DNA of 64,000 bases from Candidatus Protochlamydia naegleriophila (GTDB lineage: Bacteria; Chlamydiota; Chlamydiia; Chlamydiales; Parachlamydiaceae), in contig NZ_LN879502.1 of the NCBI RefSeq assembly GCF_001499655.1, forward strand, positions 2,108,001 to 2,172,000. Reading direction: 5' to 3'. Shown here piece after piece: positions 35,949-44,057 of this stretch (position 1 is its first letter; every line of letters starts with the position of its first letter). The position numbers were made by a program, and so were the translations under genes. The notes under the pieces are model-generated. The model was given only the letters and a program-made list of their open reading frames with translations. It did not search any database and had not been told where the DNA came from.

Positions 35949-36138
35949 TTTAAAAACTGCTAGTTACTACATTCAGATGAACTCATAACAAGACTTATAG
36001 CTCCTTTTCGAGCCTTCCTAAGGCTTATCTGTGTAAGCTAACGCACTTTTTTCAAACCAGAAAATTTCGATTGAAACAATTACATCCGGCAGATGCTTTT
36101 AGAATGATTTACTGAAAAAACCTTAAAAAGAGAATTTT

Positions 36139-36996
36139 ATGAATAGCGTAAGTGATACAACTTTTTTAATTCCTTCCGATCAAGCTCCCGATCTGACTCC
36201 CTCGACCGGACTATGGGATACAGTTAAATCTTGGGGGCGCAAAATAACGCCCGTTCTGCCTCGCGTCTTTACTGGAACTACTGCAACAGTCTCTTTCTTT
36301 GCATCGGCCTTCTTTTTACTCCAGAAAAATCACTATACCCATTTTCCTCCTGCGACAGAGCGTGCACTCGAAGCCATTTGCTGGACAAGCCTCGGAACAT
36401 CAAGCAGAATCATGATCGAGCTCCTATCGTCTTCAAACGAGGAATTTTACGCGCAATTGCAACAAGTACACAATACGACAACAGGCTTGGCCCATTGGTG
36501 CTTTTTTACACTTTGGAATGTTTCATTGAATGTCGAAGACGAGATGCTTAAAAAAAGCCTCTATGGTGTTATCTCTACCTTATTTGGATACAATCTTGCG
36601 CATGATTGCCTCCAAGCCTTAAAAAACCTGGGATACGGATTTATTGATTTGGATGAAGAGACTCAAGAAAGCGCTCTACTCAACGTGCAAGAAAATGAGC
36701 AGTCCATCAATAATGGCGAAGAAGAAGATATTCCAGGAAGTCTGAGTGAACCTCTTCTTATGCCTCTTCAACTAACTCCAAGCCTCTTATTGGAACCCCT
36801 TTTCACAGACGCCAAAAAAGTTCTATTGTATAACGCCATCAAAATTGCCTGTGGAGGCACGACGGCTTTTTTAAATACGTTTCAAAATCCTAAAAGCGAA
36901 CTTTATCTTTTGGTTAATACGTTTGGATATCTTCTTATCGGTTCCGGACTCGGAGAAATCGGATTGGAAGGACTTTCCCACTTTCAAAAAAAGTAA
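36139..36996 (+). CDS. Polytopic membrane protein, proximal part of a probably frameshifted gene
   Basis: 285 aa. Hydrophobic segments lie around residues 40-61, 77-97, 116-131, 140-153 and, after a charged EE-rich linker (about 170-200), around 228-275. Not recognised. The stop codon immediately follows an A7 run at 36988-36994. Removing one A would continue the frame directly into the next ORF, whose membrane-segment pattern continues this one. No signal peptide. It may be a chlamydia-specific inclusion or envelope protein. Confidence 0.65.
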   Translation: MNSVSDTTFLIPSDQAPDLTPSTGLWDTVKSWGRKITPVLPRVFTGTTATVSFFASAFFLLQKNHYTHFPPATERALEAICWTSLGTSSRIMIELLSSSNEEFYAQLQQVHNTTTGLAHWCFFTLWNVSLNVEDEMLKKSLYGVISTLFGYNLAHDCLQALKNLGYGFIDLDEETQESALLNVQENEQSINNGEEEDIPGSLSEPLLMPLQLTPSLLLEPLFTDAKKVLLYNAIKIACGGTTAFLNTFQNPKSELYLLVNTFGYLLIGSGLGEIGLEGLSHFQKK

Positions 36997-37819
36997 GGAA
37001 GCATGCACAGATTTATCTTCAAAAAACTGCTGCTCTCGCCTTCGAAAATGGGGAATGAAGGCTATCAACCTGACTCTCACGGCGACACCTATTGTGCTTA
37101 TTGAGGTAAATATGCTTTTCCAAATATTTAATCCAGGGAACAATGCCATGGGCATTCTGATTGGAATGGCCTATGGCAAAACAAAATACGATGCCAAAAG
37201 AGAATTTCAAGCGTTAACTTCCCAAGTTGAAAATTCCAAAAAAAGGAAAAATCAAACGCTGCAGACTGGTTGCTGGCAAGGATTAAAAGAGAATAGAATG
37301 TGCCAAGCTTTGGGACTCGTAGAAGATGACCGCAGGCTTAGAACCGCTATTCTTGTCGACCGCATCATTACCATTCCCCTTTTTCTTGGGCTTACAGGTT
37401 TTACAATAGCCGTCGCTTTAGACACCGACTCTGTCCGTCATCAAATTGCAATCTCCGCCTTATTAATATCAACCATGGGTATGACTGCATTTTCGGCCTT
37501 GCTGAAAAGGTACTTTCAGCCAGGCAAAAATAGCAGGCTATTTAATGAACTCTACTTTAACGTCTTTGAGAATACAGAATTTTTGCCACTCGTCTACTCC
37601 ATTTTGACTCAAATGGGGGACATTGATGACGAGAGCATAGGTAAACATGACAGCTTGCAATTCGCTTTTTCTCTGCTTGGGATGACTACCTTTGGATCCT
37701 TGCTTAGCATTGTGCGCGTGGAGTCTGGAGATTCGCGCCGCAATCCATCCATTTACACAAGTCCCGTTTATCGGATGTCATCTTGGCTCACCTTTTTAAA
37801 GCTCGCTAAAGGAAAATAA
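36923..37819 (+). CDS. Polytopic membrane protein, distal part of the same frameshifted gene
   Basis: In the +1 frame relative to the upstream ORF. The frame opens at a TTG with no Shine-Dalgarno, inside the upstream gene, and the first 25 residues are low-quality overlap. Real sequence seems to begin near the A7 run (SKEACTDLSSKN) and includes hydrophobic segments around LTATPIVLIEVNMLFQIF, IITIPLFLGLTGFTIAVAL and LQFAFSLLGMTTFGSLLSIV. Not recognised. Joined to the upstream half it would make one protein of about 560 aa. Confidence 0.6.
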   Translation: MDIFLSVPDSEKSDWKDFPTFKKSKEACTDLSSKNCCSRLRKWGMKAINLTLTATPIVLIEVNMLFQIFNPGNNAMGILIGMAYGKTKYDAKREFQALTSQVENSKKRKNQTLQTGCWQGLKENRMCQALGLVEDDRRLRTAILVDRIITIPLFLGLTGFTIAVALDTDSVRHQIAISALLISTMGMTAFSALLKRYFQPGKNSRLFNELYFNVFENTEFLPLVYSILTQMGDIDDESIGKHDSLQFAFSLLGMTTFGSLLSIVRVESGDSRRNPSIYTSPVYRMSSWLTFLKLAKGK

Positions 37820-38065
37820 AAGTACTTCTCAACTTGCCTCTTCATAGAATCCCTCTTAAAATAGAGTCATTATGGGCAAGCACACATTCATCTGCTAAAA
37901 AGCGCATGTCTATCCATCAACAAAAGCTCGAATGAGCCAAAGGCTGGTTGTTTTAATAGCGTAAATACTTAGCCATGTGCTTTAATAAACCAATAAAAAA
38001 CAAAATTCAATTTATTCACATTTAAAAAATTAACAATCGAATATTTAATAAAATTAAAAGAGCGC

Positions 38066-39238
38066 ATGATGAGTATCCCTCCTAATCTACCACCTCTCTT
38101 TCCCCTTCTTTCCTCTCTTGTAAACGATCAAAGTTCTAGCATTCAAATTGAAATCTCTCCCTTTGTAGCATCTCCCTCAACAACTCCTCCCTCATTAGAA
38201 TTTGCTGAAATCTCTGAGATTTCCAGAAAAATACTCAAAAATACTAACAAGCCGGCTCTAGCAGAAAAGTTAAAAAAAGTATGCGAAGCACTCCAGATGC
38301 AATCGCCTGCTGCCCTAAAGACTCTAGAAACGACCTACAATGAAATCCCAAATGAAGAGAAAAGCCTTTTCATCACCACACTTCTGAAGGTGTTCAATGG
38401 GCACCAAGACCAAGATAAAACATCTCTTATCTTCAGCTACTTAAAGCATGTATACAAAGAATTAGATCTCTATTTTGTCTTTTCGAAAGATGGACGGACA
38501 TTTACTACCAAAGGCATTGAACTACTGGTCAACTATTTAAAAACAAACAAGATGATGGATTCAGAATTTAATTGTATTGTTTGCGATGATTGTGAGTCGT
38601 TCGATCAAGAACTCGAGAAGCTAGAGAATGCCCCTTTAAATAGTAAATTTGGCTTTATTGTTCGTTGCCAAAGCAAAGAAAGTCAGAAAATGGCTCACAT
38701 GACTGGTCTGTTTTTACAGAAAACGTCTATTGGTTGGCAAGCCTTGCAGCTCGATGCTGCGGGACATGAGTCAGCACTTTTGCCATTCATGGTATTGCAA
38801 TCAAAAATGAAGGTCGAGATTTTTCACGGTGGAGAAGGACGGCAGCGTAACTACACAAGCTGCGCCATTTTCGCTCTCCACGATTTAGCTACGCTTTCAT
38901 TTGAAAGTGATATTTTTTCCAGTTTAAAAAAAGAAGGATGCCATGAAATGGATAATCTTTCTATCAAGCTGGATTTAGAAAATCTTCCTCTAGATCTCAT
39001 CAAAGTCACAGAAAATGCAGCACGATTAAACCAAATCGCAAAAAAGAAATTTGCCTCTTCCTGCACCCCGGAGGCAGAGCAAGCCATTTTTTTTGGTTCA
39101 ATGGCAAAATACCTCATTCAAAATCCTTCAGAACAAAATCCTATTAATGACCTTATCAGGCGGCTTCATTGCAAATATGAGAAGTTAGTTGTAGAGCATT
39201 GTTTTAATGAACTCCTGCCATCTTGGGCAAATCGCTGA
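38066..39238 (+). CDS. Candidate YopJ-like (C55, CE-clan) effector protein
   Basis: 390 aa, no signal peptide, Ser/Pro-rich N-terminus. The core has MAHMTGLFLQ (His211), QALQLDAAG (Asp230 in the usual Glu place) and RQRNYTSCAIFALHDLA (Cys266). The 19-residue His-to-acid gap equals that of YopJ (His109/Glu128) and the Cys sits in the S-x-C-x-FAL context of the family. YopJ proteins are acetyltransferases with a cysteine-protease fold that modify host kinases. Asp for Glu occurs in related CE-clan proteases, so a Ulp1-like protease is an alternative. Motif evidence only. Confidence 0.6.
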   Translation: MMSIPPNLPPLFPLLSSLVNDQSSSIQIEISPFVASPSTTPPSLEFAEISEISRKILKNTNKPALAEKLKKVCEALQMQSPAALKTLETTYNEIPNEEKSLFITTLLKVFNGHQDQDKTSLIFSYLKHVYKELDLYFVFSKDGRTFTTKGIELLVNYLKTNKMMDSEFNCIVCDDCESFDQELEKLENAPLNSKFGFIVRCQSKESQKMAHMTGLFLQKTSIGWQALQLDAAGHESALLPFMVLQSKMKVEIFHGGEGRQRNYTSCAIFALHDLATLSFESDIFSSLKKEGCHEMDNLSIKLDLENLPLDLIKVTENAARLNQIAKKKFASSCTPEAEQAIFFGSMAKYLIQNPSEQNPINDLIRRLHCKYEKLVVEHCFNELLPSWANR

Positions 39239-39350
39239 TAGCCGACTCAAACCATTGCTTATAGTATTACACCCTTCGGCTGGGGTAAATGCCTTCCCGA
39301 AGTAAAAAACAGAAAAACATACAATCAGAGCCAACAAAAGGATTGACCAA

Positions 39351-39740
39351 ATGCCTAATCCAGTGTCTATGTCCATTTCAAGCTTGAATAGCCTGTCAAG
39401 CGCTCTAGTTTTAGGAGTTACCTTATGCCGCAACAAGCCAGGCATTAGCAATAAATGTCTGGCTCAAGTGGGCTATGCTCTTGCGGCCACAACAGCCACA
39501 ATTGAAAGTATAGCTGCTATCATATTTTGCGTAGGCTCACTTGCCCTCTATCCCGTTTCTGCAGTGCCTCTGAAACATTCTGTAAACTGGTTAGATAGCA
39601 GCTCTTTTTCTGTTGTCTGGGCCGTCACTGATTTCTTATTAAACCCGTTCGTTCTAAAATTGGTTGCCAATGAATCAAGTGCACGCCAAATAGTCAGTAG
39701 CGGCAACTTAATGAAAATTCCAAGGAATGCCATTATCTAA
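39351..39740 (+). CDS. Small hypothetical protein with paired hydrophobic segments
   Basis: 129 aa. Hydrophobic stretches around residues 40-73 (ALAATTATIESIAAIIFCVGSLALYPV, read as two closely spaced segments) and a weaker one near 88-106 resemble the bilobed hydrophobic domain of chlamydial inclusion-membrane (Inc) proteins. Ser-rich N-terminus. AAAGGA precedes the ATG by about 9 nt. Not recognised. Inc identity is a guess from the hydrophobicity pattern. Confidence 0.5.
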   Translation: MPNPVSMSISSLNSLSSALVLGVTLCRNKPGISNKCLAQVGYALAATTATIESIAAIIFCVGSLALYPVSAVPLKHSVNWLDSSSFSVVWAVTDFLLNPFVLKLVANESSARQIVSSGNLMKIPRNAII

Positions 39741-39809
39741 GACTATAGATGCATAAGGGCTACCCTATTTTTCTATTGCTATGGAAAATCAAAAGCAGGC
39801 TAGCCCTAA

Positions 39810-39852
39810 AATCATCCGCTCCATAGCATGTGAAACTGTGGAGCGGATGATT
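39810..39852. terminator. Strong hairpin, 14-bp perfect stem
   Basis: AATCATCCGCTCCA (39810-39823) pairs fully with TGGAGCGGATGATT (39839-39852) around a 15-nt loop, 70 bp past the preceding stop. No clear T-run follows, so it may be a terminator-like or regulatory hairpin. Confidence 0.5.
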
Positions 39853-40193
39853 ATTCCATAAAGTCTATTCAATACTTTAATTGATTGTATTTCTTGCTGT
39901 TCGCCAGTTTTCCTCATCCCAACTTAACTCAGTTTTTCACGTTTTGCATTCACATTCCTAATTATTTTGATGAGCTTCGCTGTTTTTCTAGAGGAAAATA
40001 AGGGAAATAGAGTTCTTTTTGCCGAATTATATGTACAATAATTTTTTTAAAGTAGATGGTCAGATTAACAGTTGAGTACAAATTTGGGGACTTTGTCACG
40101 AACGTACAAGCAAAAAACAAAAAGCAGATTAAACATCAGTGTTTGTTCAGGAAGGCTAATCATTCCAGAATGGACTGTAAAAAAGGGGAAAAT

Positions 40194-40274
40194 ATGGGCA
40201 AAATGATTGGTTTATGGTTACTAGGGGTTCCCATTATTATCATTATTTTATTAAAGGTCTTTGGAATTATCTAA
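40194..40274 (+). CDS. Small membrane peptide, 26 aa
   Basis: ATG at 40194 is preceded by AGGGG at 6 nt. The product MGKMIGLWLLGVPIIIIILL then KVFGII is a single hydrophobic helix. A longer frame from 40056 exists but has no good start. Such one-helix stress-associated peptides are common near csbD-type genes. Could be a translated membrane peptide; certainty limited by size. Confidence 0.5.
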   Translation: MGKMIGLWLLGVPIIIIILLKVFGII

Positions 40275-40560
40275 AAACTAAGATTCTTTTGCAAATGGGC
40301 AAACAGCCCATTTGGATTATAGATGATCGTTACCAATAATCGTTTCTTAGCTCCTTACACGCAATAGCTACATCTATTACCTAGAGGGTCTGTACCAAAA
40401 AGAATCTATTGGGACTGCTGATCCTCATCTTTATTCGTATATGCTTATCGGACCGCGACCTGGATTTAGTTGGCGGAGAAGATCATAAATCATGTCAAAG
40501 GAATGAGAGTAATTAACACTAAGTCGTTTTCTTAATTCATTATTTTTAAAGGAGGACCCC

Positions 40561-40827
40561 ATGAATAAAGATACATTGAAGGGTGATTGGAAGCTCATCA
40601 AAGGAAAAATAAAAGAGAAGTGGGGAAAGTTTACCGACGATGATCTTACCGAAATTAATGGAAAGAGAGAACAATTGTTGGGAAAAATCCAAAAAAAATA
40701 TGGCCTTGCCAAGGAAGAGGCAGAACAAGAACTTGATGAGTGGGAAAAACGTTCTGAAAATCATTCCATAAATGAAGAAGTGGATGAATCAGAGGATGAA
40801 AGAGAGATTAGACATACCAAGCATTAA
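40561..40827 (+). CDS. CsbD-family stress protein
   Basis: 88 aa. KGDWKLIKGKIKEKWGKFTDDD, LTEINGKREQLLGKIQKKYG and KEEAEQELDEWEK are the full CsbD family pattern, a four-helix stress-response fold. The tail is acidic. AAAGGAGG precedes the ATG. It is 34 bp upstream of a BON-domain gene, and the two domains are fused in the protein at 32180. Confidence 0.93.
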   Translation: MNKDTLKGDWKLIKGKIKEKWGKFTDDDLTEINGKREQLLGKIQKKYGLAKEEAEQELDEWEKRSENHSINEEVDESEDEREIRHTKH

Positions 40828-40861
40828 TTGTTCCAATGTAACAACCTCATAGGAGAGAAAG

Positions 40862-41641
40862 ATGAAAAAAATATTCAGCTTAATTGCTTTAGGATCTGTG
40901 GCGTTAGTATCGGCCGACCAATATTATCAACCCTATGGAAATGGAGCCCAAAGTTCACAGGGTTATTATCAAAGAGACAATCAGGGTTATCAAAGAAATA
41001 ATCAATATGATTATCAGCAAGCACCTAGAAATCAATCATATGATCAAAATCAGCAATATTACCAGCAAAGTAGTCAGTCCTATAATCGGGATCAGCAAAA
41101 AAATTATAGCCAAAGGGATAATAACCAAGGAGGCGTTTCTGATCAGGAAATCAATAGAAAACTTCAAGATAAACTAGGTTCAGGTTGGTTTTCTAAAGGA
41201 TACCAAAATGTTTCCTTTGACGTACACAATGGAATTGTCAACCTTCGAGGCTCTGTCGATACGCTTGAAAATAAGAATAATGTTGAAGATAGCGTGAGAA
41301 AAATTGATGGTGTAAGGCAAGTAAACAATCAAATCACCATCGTTAAAGAGAATTCAGACACCTATTCTGATTCTGAGTTACAAGATTCTGAAAAAAAATA
41401 TCCTAGGGATTCTGCCTCTAATTTCCAGGACAGACAATTAAATGCTAAAATTCGCGATAAGTTGAGTAATGGTTGGTTTTCGAAAGATTATGAAACATTA
41501 GTGATTAGAACAACTAATGGAGTCGTTGTTATCAGTGGGACCGTAGATAAGCAAGAAGACGTTCAAAAGATCAACGATCAACTTAAAGAAATTGAAGGCA
41601 TCAGATCTATTAATAATCAGCTAAGAGTGAATAACAGATGA
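40862..41641 (+). CDS. Exported protein with two BON domains and a Gln/Tyr-rich linker
   Basis: 259 aa. Residues 1-18 form a signal peptide (IFSLIALGSVALVSA). Residues 19-85 are a low-complexity Tyr/Gln/Asn-rich stretch (YYQ, NQGY, QQYYQQSSQS). BON domains occupy about 96-160 (WFSKGYQNVSFDVHNGIV ... VRQVNNQITIV) and 195-259 (WFSKDYETLVIRTTNGVVVIS ... IRSINNQLRV). BON domains mediate outer-membrane or phospholipid interaction. Perfect terminator immediately downstream. AGGAG precedes the ATG. Confidence 0.9.
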   Translation: MKKIFSLIALGSVALVSADQYYQPYGNGAQSSQGYYQRDNQGYQRNNQYDYQQAPRNQSYDQNQQYYQQSSQSYNRDQQKNYSQRDNNQGGVSDQEINRKLQDKLGSGWFSKGYQNVSFDVHNGIVNLRGSVDTLENKNNVEDSVRKIDGVRQVNNQITIVKENSDTYSDSELQDSEKKYPRDSASNFQDRQLNAKIRDKLSNGWFSKDYETLVIRTTNGVVVISGTVDKQEDVQKINDQLKEIEGIRSINNQLRVNNR

Positions 41642-41646
41642 TTATC

Positions 41647-41682
41647 AAGGAGAAGCTGCCTTTGCGGCTTCTCCTTTTTTTT
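41647..41682 (+). terminator. Rho-independent terminator of the csbD-BON unit
   Basis: Perfect 10-bp stem AAGGAGAAGC (41647-41656)/GCTTCTCCTT (41667-41676), 10-nt loop, T-run to 41682, 5 nt beyond the stop codon. Confidence 0.92.
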
Positions 41683-41786
41683 ATCGATAAAGAATGAAGC
41701 GGTCTTAGATTGACAACTCATTCTGCCCCCCTTTTCTATTATTGATAATGCTTGGAGTGTCACTAAAAAAAATAACGAGGTGTTTT

Positions 41787-42947
41787 ATGCGAGCTTTGGT
41801 CTTTCATCATCCTAAAAAAGTCTCCGTAGATACCGTCGACGACCCTAAAATAGAAAAGCAAGATGATATTATTGTAAGAGTTACATCGACAGCTATATGC
41901 GGGTCTGATTTGCATATTCTTAACGGTTTCGTTCCTCAATCAAAACCGCTTATTATGGGCCATGAATTCATGGGGGTTATTGAAGAGACCGGAAAAGACA
42001 TAAAGGACTTAAAAAAAGGTGACAGAGTTGTTGTTCCTTTTCCTATTGCGTGCGGACACTGTTTTTTTTGCAATCATGGGCTTACTCCGCATTGCGAAAA
42101 TTCCAATTCCAATTATGGACCCGAAGGTGGAACGCTTAAGGAAAAGGGCGGCGCCCTGTTTGGTTATACAGATCTTTATGGAGGGTACCCTGGAGGCCAG
42201 GCAGAATACGTTCGCGTGCCTTATGCAAACTTTAGCCCCAAAAAAATTGAACCTGACATGTCTGATGAAGAAGTTCTATTTTTGACAGATATCTTTCCAA
42301 CTGGCTGGTCAGCAATCGATTGGGCGCAATTGAAGGGTGGCGAAACTGTCGTTGTATTTGGTTGCGGCCCTGTTGGAATTATGGCTCAAAAGGCAGCCTG
42401 GTTGAAGGGTGCTTCGAGAGTGATAGGAGTAGACATATTGGATTATCGATTGGAGATAGCAGCCAAAACGGCCAATTCCGAAGTCCTTAATCTCCATAAA
42501 ACGGATGTCGTTCAAGAAATAAGAGATAGAACCGAAGGAAGAGGAGCCGATGTTTGTGTCGACGCAGTGGGAATGGAAGCACACAGATCCCCATGGGAAA
42601 AATTTTCAAATCTCATCCACGCTCAAGCCGGAACAATTAGTGTTATTAAGCTCTGCGCTAGCGCCGTGAGACGTGGTGGAGTTATTTCTGTTGTAGGGGT
42701 CTATGGCTCCCCTTACAGCGGTTTTCCATTCGGACAAATTTTTGATAAAGGCGTTACAATTAAGACTGGGCAAGCTTTAGTTCAACATTACATTGATGAA
42801 CTTTTAGAATTAGTGAAAACACGAAAAGTCGTTTTAAAGGATGTCATCACGCATACATTGCCCTTAGAACAGGCTGCATATGCTTACGATATTTTTCTCA
42901 AAAAGAAAGATAATTGCTTAAAGGTAGTTTTAAAACCAGGAATGTAG
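41787..42947 (+). CDS. Zinc-dependent alcohol dehydrogenase (formaldehyde-dehydrogenase-like)
   Basis: 386 aa medium-chain dehydrogenase. Catalytic zinc ligands are Cys38 (TAICGSDLH) and His59/Glu60 (IMGHEF). Structural zinc cysteines lie at about 89, 92, 95 and 103 (ACGHCFFCNHGLTPHC). VVVFGCGPVGIMAQKAA is the NAD-binding motif. GADVCVDAVGMEAH and the length fit glutathione-independent formaldehyde/alcohol dehydrogenases. GAGGTG precedes the ATG at 41787; the longer frame adds 15 residues upstream. First of a tightly spaced stress-type gene run. Confidence 0.9.
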   Translation: MRALVFHHPKKVSVDTVDDPKIEKQDDIIVRVTSTAICGSDLHILNGFVPQSKPLIMGHEFMGVIEETGKDIKDLKKGDRVVVPFPIACGHCFFCNHGLTPHCENSNSNYGPEGGTLKEKGGALFGYTDLYGGYPGGQAEYVRVPYANFSPKKIEPDMSDEEVLFLTDIFPTGWSAIDWAQLKGGETVVVFGCGPVGIMAQKAAWLKGASRVIGVDILDYRLEIAAKTANSEVLNLHKTDVVQEIRDRTEGRGADVCVDAVGMEAHRSPWEKFSNLIHAQAGTISVIKLCASAVRRGGVISVVGVYGSPYSGFPFGQIFDKGVTIKTGQALVQHYIDELLELVKTRKVVLKDVITHTLPLEQAAYAYDIFLKKKDNCLKVVLKPGM

Positions 42948-42987
42948 TGTCTTAAAACTTTGTATATTAATTCAAAAAGAGGCGTCC

Positions 42988-43848
42988 ATGAAGGCAGTAA
43001 AAAAAACTAAGCAGCGCCCCCCACAAAAACAAAAAGTTCCCGGCATACAAACTAAAATGCAGCCTAGACCCGAAGTAGAAAGGAACTCTCCTTTTTTAAA
43101 ATTGTCAGAAAAAGTTGCTATCATTACCGGTGGAGATAGCGGCATTGGACAGGCTGTAGCAGTGGCCTTTGCTAAAGAAGGAGCAGACGTCGCGATCGTT
43201 TACCTCAAAGAACATTCAGATGCAAAAGAGACAAAACGGCTTGTAGAGAAGGAAGGGAGAAAATGCTTGCTGCTTCCAGGAGATATTGGCGAAGAGAAAT
43301 TTTGCAAATCTGTTGTTAAATCTGTTGTTGATTTTTTTGGACGTTTGGATATTTTAGTCAATAATGCAGCCGAACAGCATCCCCAAGATTCAATAGAAAA
43401 AATTTCCGAAAAACAACTCGAAAAAACATTTAGAACCAATATTTTCTCCTATTTTTTATTGGTTAAGGCTTCTTTGAAATATTTGAAAAAACAGGAAGGG
43501 GTTATTATTAATACAACCTCTGTAACAGCTTATAGAGGAAGTGAAAAGCTTCTAGACTATTCTTCAACAAAAGGAGCGATAGTCGCTTTTACTCGATCAC
43601 TTGCCCTCTCACTGATTGAACAAGGAATACGCGTCAATGGAGTCGCCCCTGGACCCATTTGGACACCCTTGATAGTCTCCACATTTTCGCCCAAAAAGGT
43701 AGAGACTTTTGGTTCAGATGTCCCTATGAAAAGAGCTGGAGAACCAGCAGAAGTGGCATCTTGTTTTGTCTTTCTCGCTTCAGATGATTCATCCTATATG
43801 ACCGGTCAGATTCTCCATCCCAATGGCGGAGAAATTGTGAATGCTTAA
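42988..43848 (+). CDS. Short-chain dehydrogenase/reductase (general-stress type)
   Basis: 286 aa. ITGGDSGIGQAVAVAFAKEG is the NAD(P) motif (about 46-65), NAAEQHPQ the Asn motif, and YSSTKGAIVAFTRSLA the Tyr-x3-Lys catalytic motif. The lysine/proline/glutamine-rich N-terminus before the Rossmann fold and GAPGPIWTPLI-type segment are typical of the YhdF/YhxC-like stress-induced SDRs. Substrate unknown. GAGG precedes the ATG; 40 bp behind the alcohol dehydrogenase. Confidence 0.9.
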   Translation: MKAVKKTKQRPPQKQKVPGIQTKMQPRPEVERNSPFLKLSEKVAIITGGDSGIGQAVAVAFAKEGADVAIVYLKEHSDAKETKRLVEKEGRKCLLLPGDIGEEKFCKSVVKSVVDFFGRLDILVNNAAEQHPQDSIEKISEKQLEKTFRTNIFSYFLLVKASLKYLKKQEGVIINTTSVTAYRGSEKLLDYSSTKGAIVAFTRSLALSLIEQGIRVNGVAPGPIWTPLIVSTFSPKKVETFGSDVPMKRAGEPAEVASCFVFLASDDSSYMTGQILHPNGGEIVNA

Positions 43849-43872
43849 ACTCACCAAATCAGGAAGTCTATT

Positions 43873-44055
43873 ATGACAAAAAAATATGGAGATAAGGCGC
43901 AAGAATCTGTCAAAGACGCGATGCATGAAATGAAAAAAGGCAAGCTGGAATCAGGAAAAAGCCATAAGAAAGTGACAGATAAAAAACAGGCAATAGCAAT
44001 CGGTCTTTCAGAAGCTAGAAAAAAAGGGGCAAAAGTTCCCAAAAAGACCGGGTAA
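43873..44055 (+). CDS. DUF6496 small basic protein
   Basis: 60 aa, strongly basic. MHEMKKGKLESGKSHKKVTD then KKQAIAIGLSEARKKGAKVP is the DUF6496 pattern: a helix, a lysine-rich linker and a conserved AIAIxLSEARKxGA helix. Function unknown; nucleic-acid binding seems possible from charge. Located between a stress SDR and a DNA glycosylase gene and 2 nt before the latter's start. Confidence 0.85.
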   Translation: MTKKYGDKAQESVKDAMHEMKKGKLESGKSHKKVTDKKQAIAIGLSEARKKGAKVPKKTG

Positions 44056-44057
44056 AA

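Noticed and set aside
36986-36996. Programmed -1 frameshift at A-AAA-AAG
   Set aside because: The heptamer is in the right phase, but the downstream ORF lies in the +1 frame, so -1 slippage would not reach it. A one-base indel or transcript slippage fits better.
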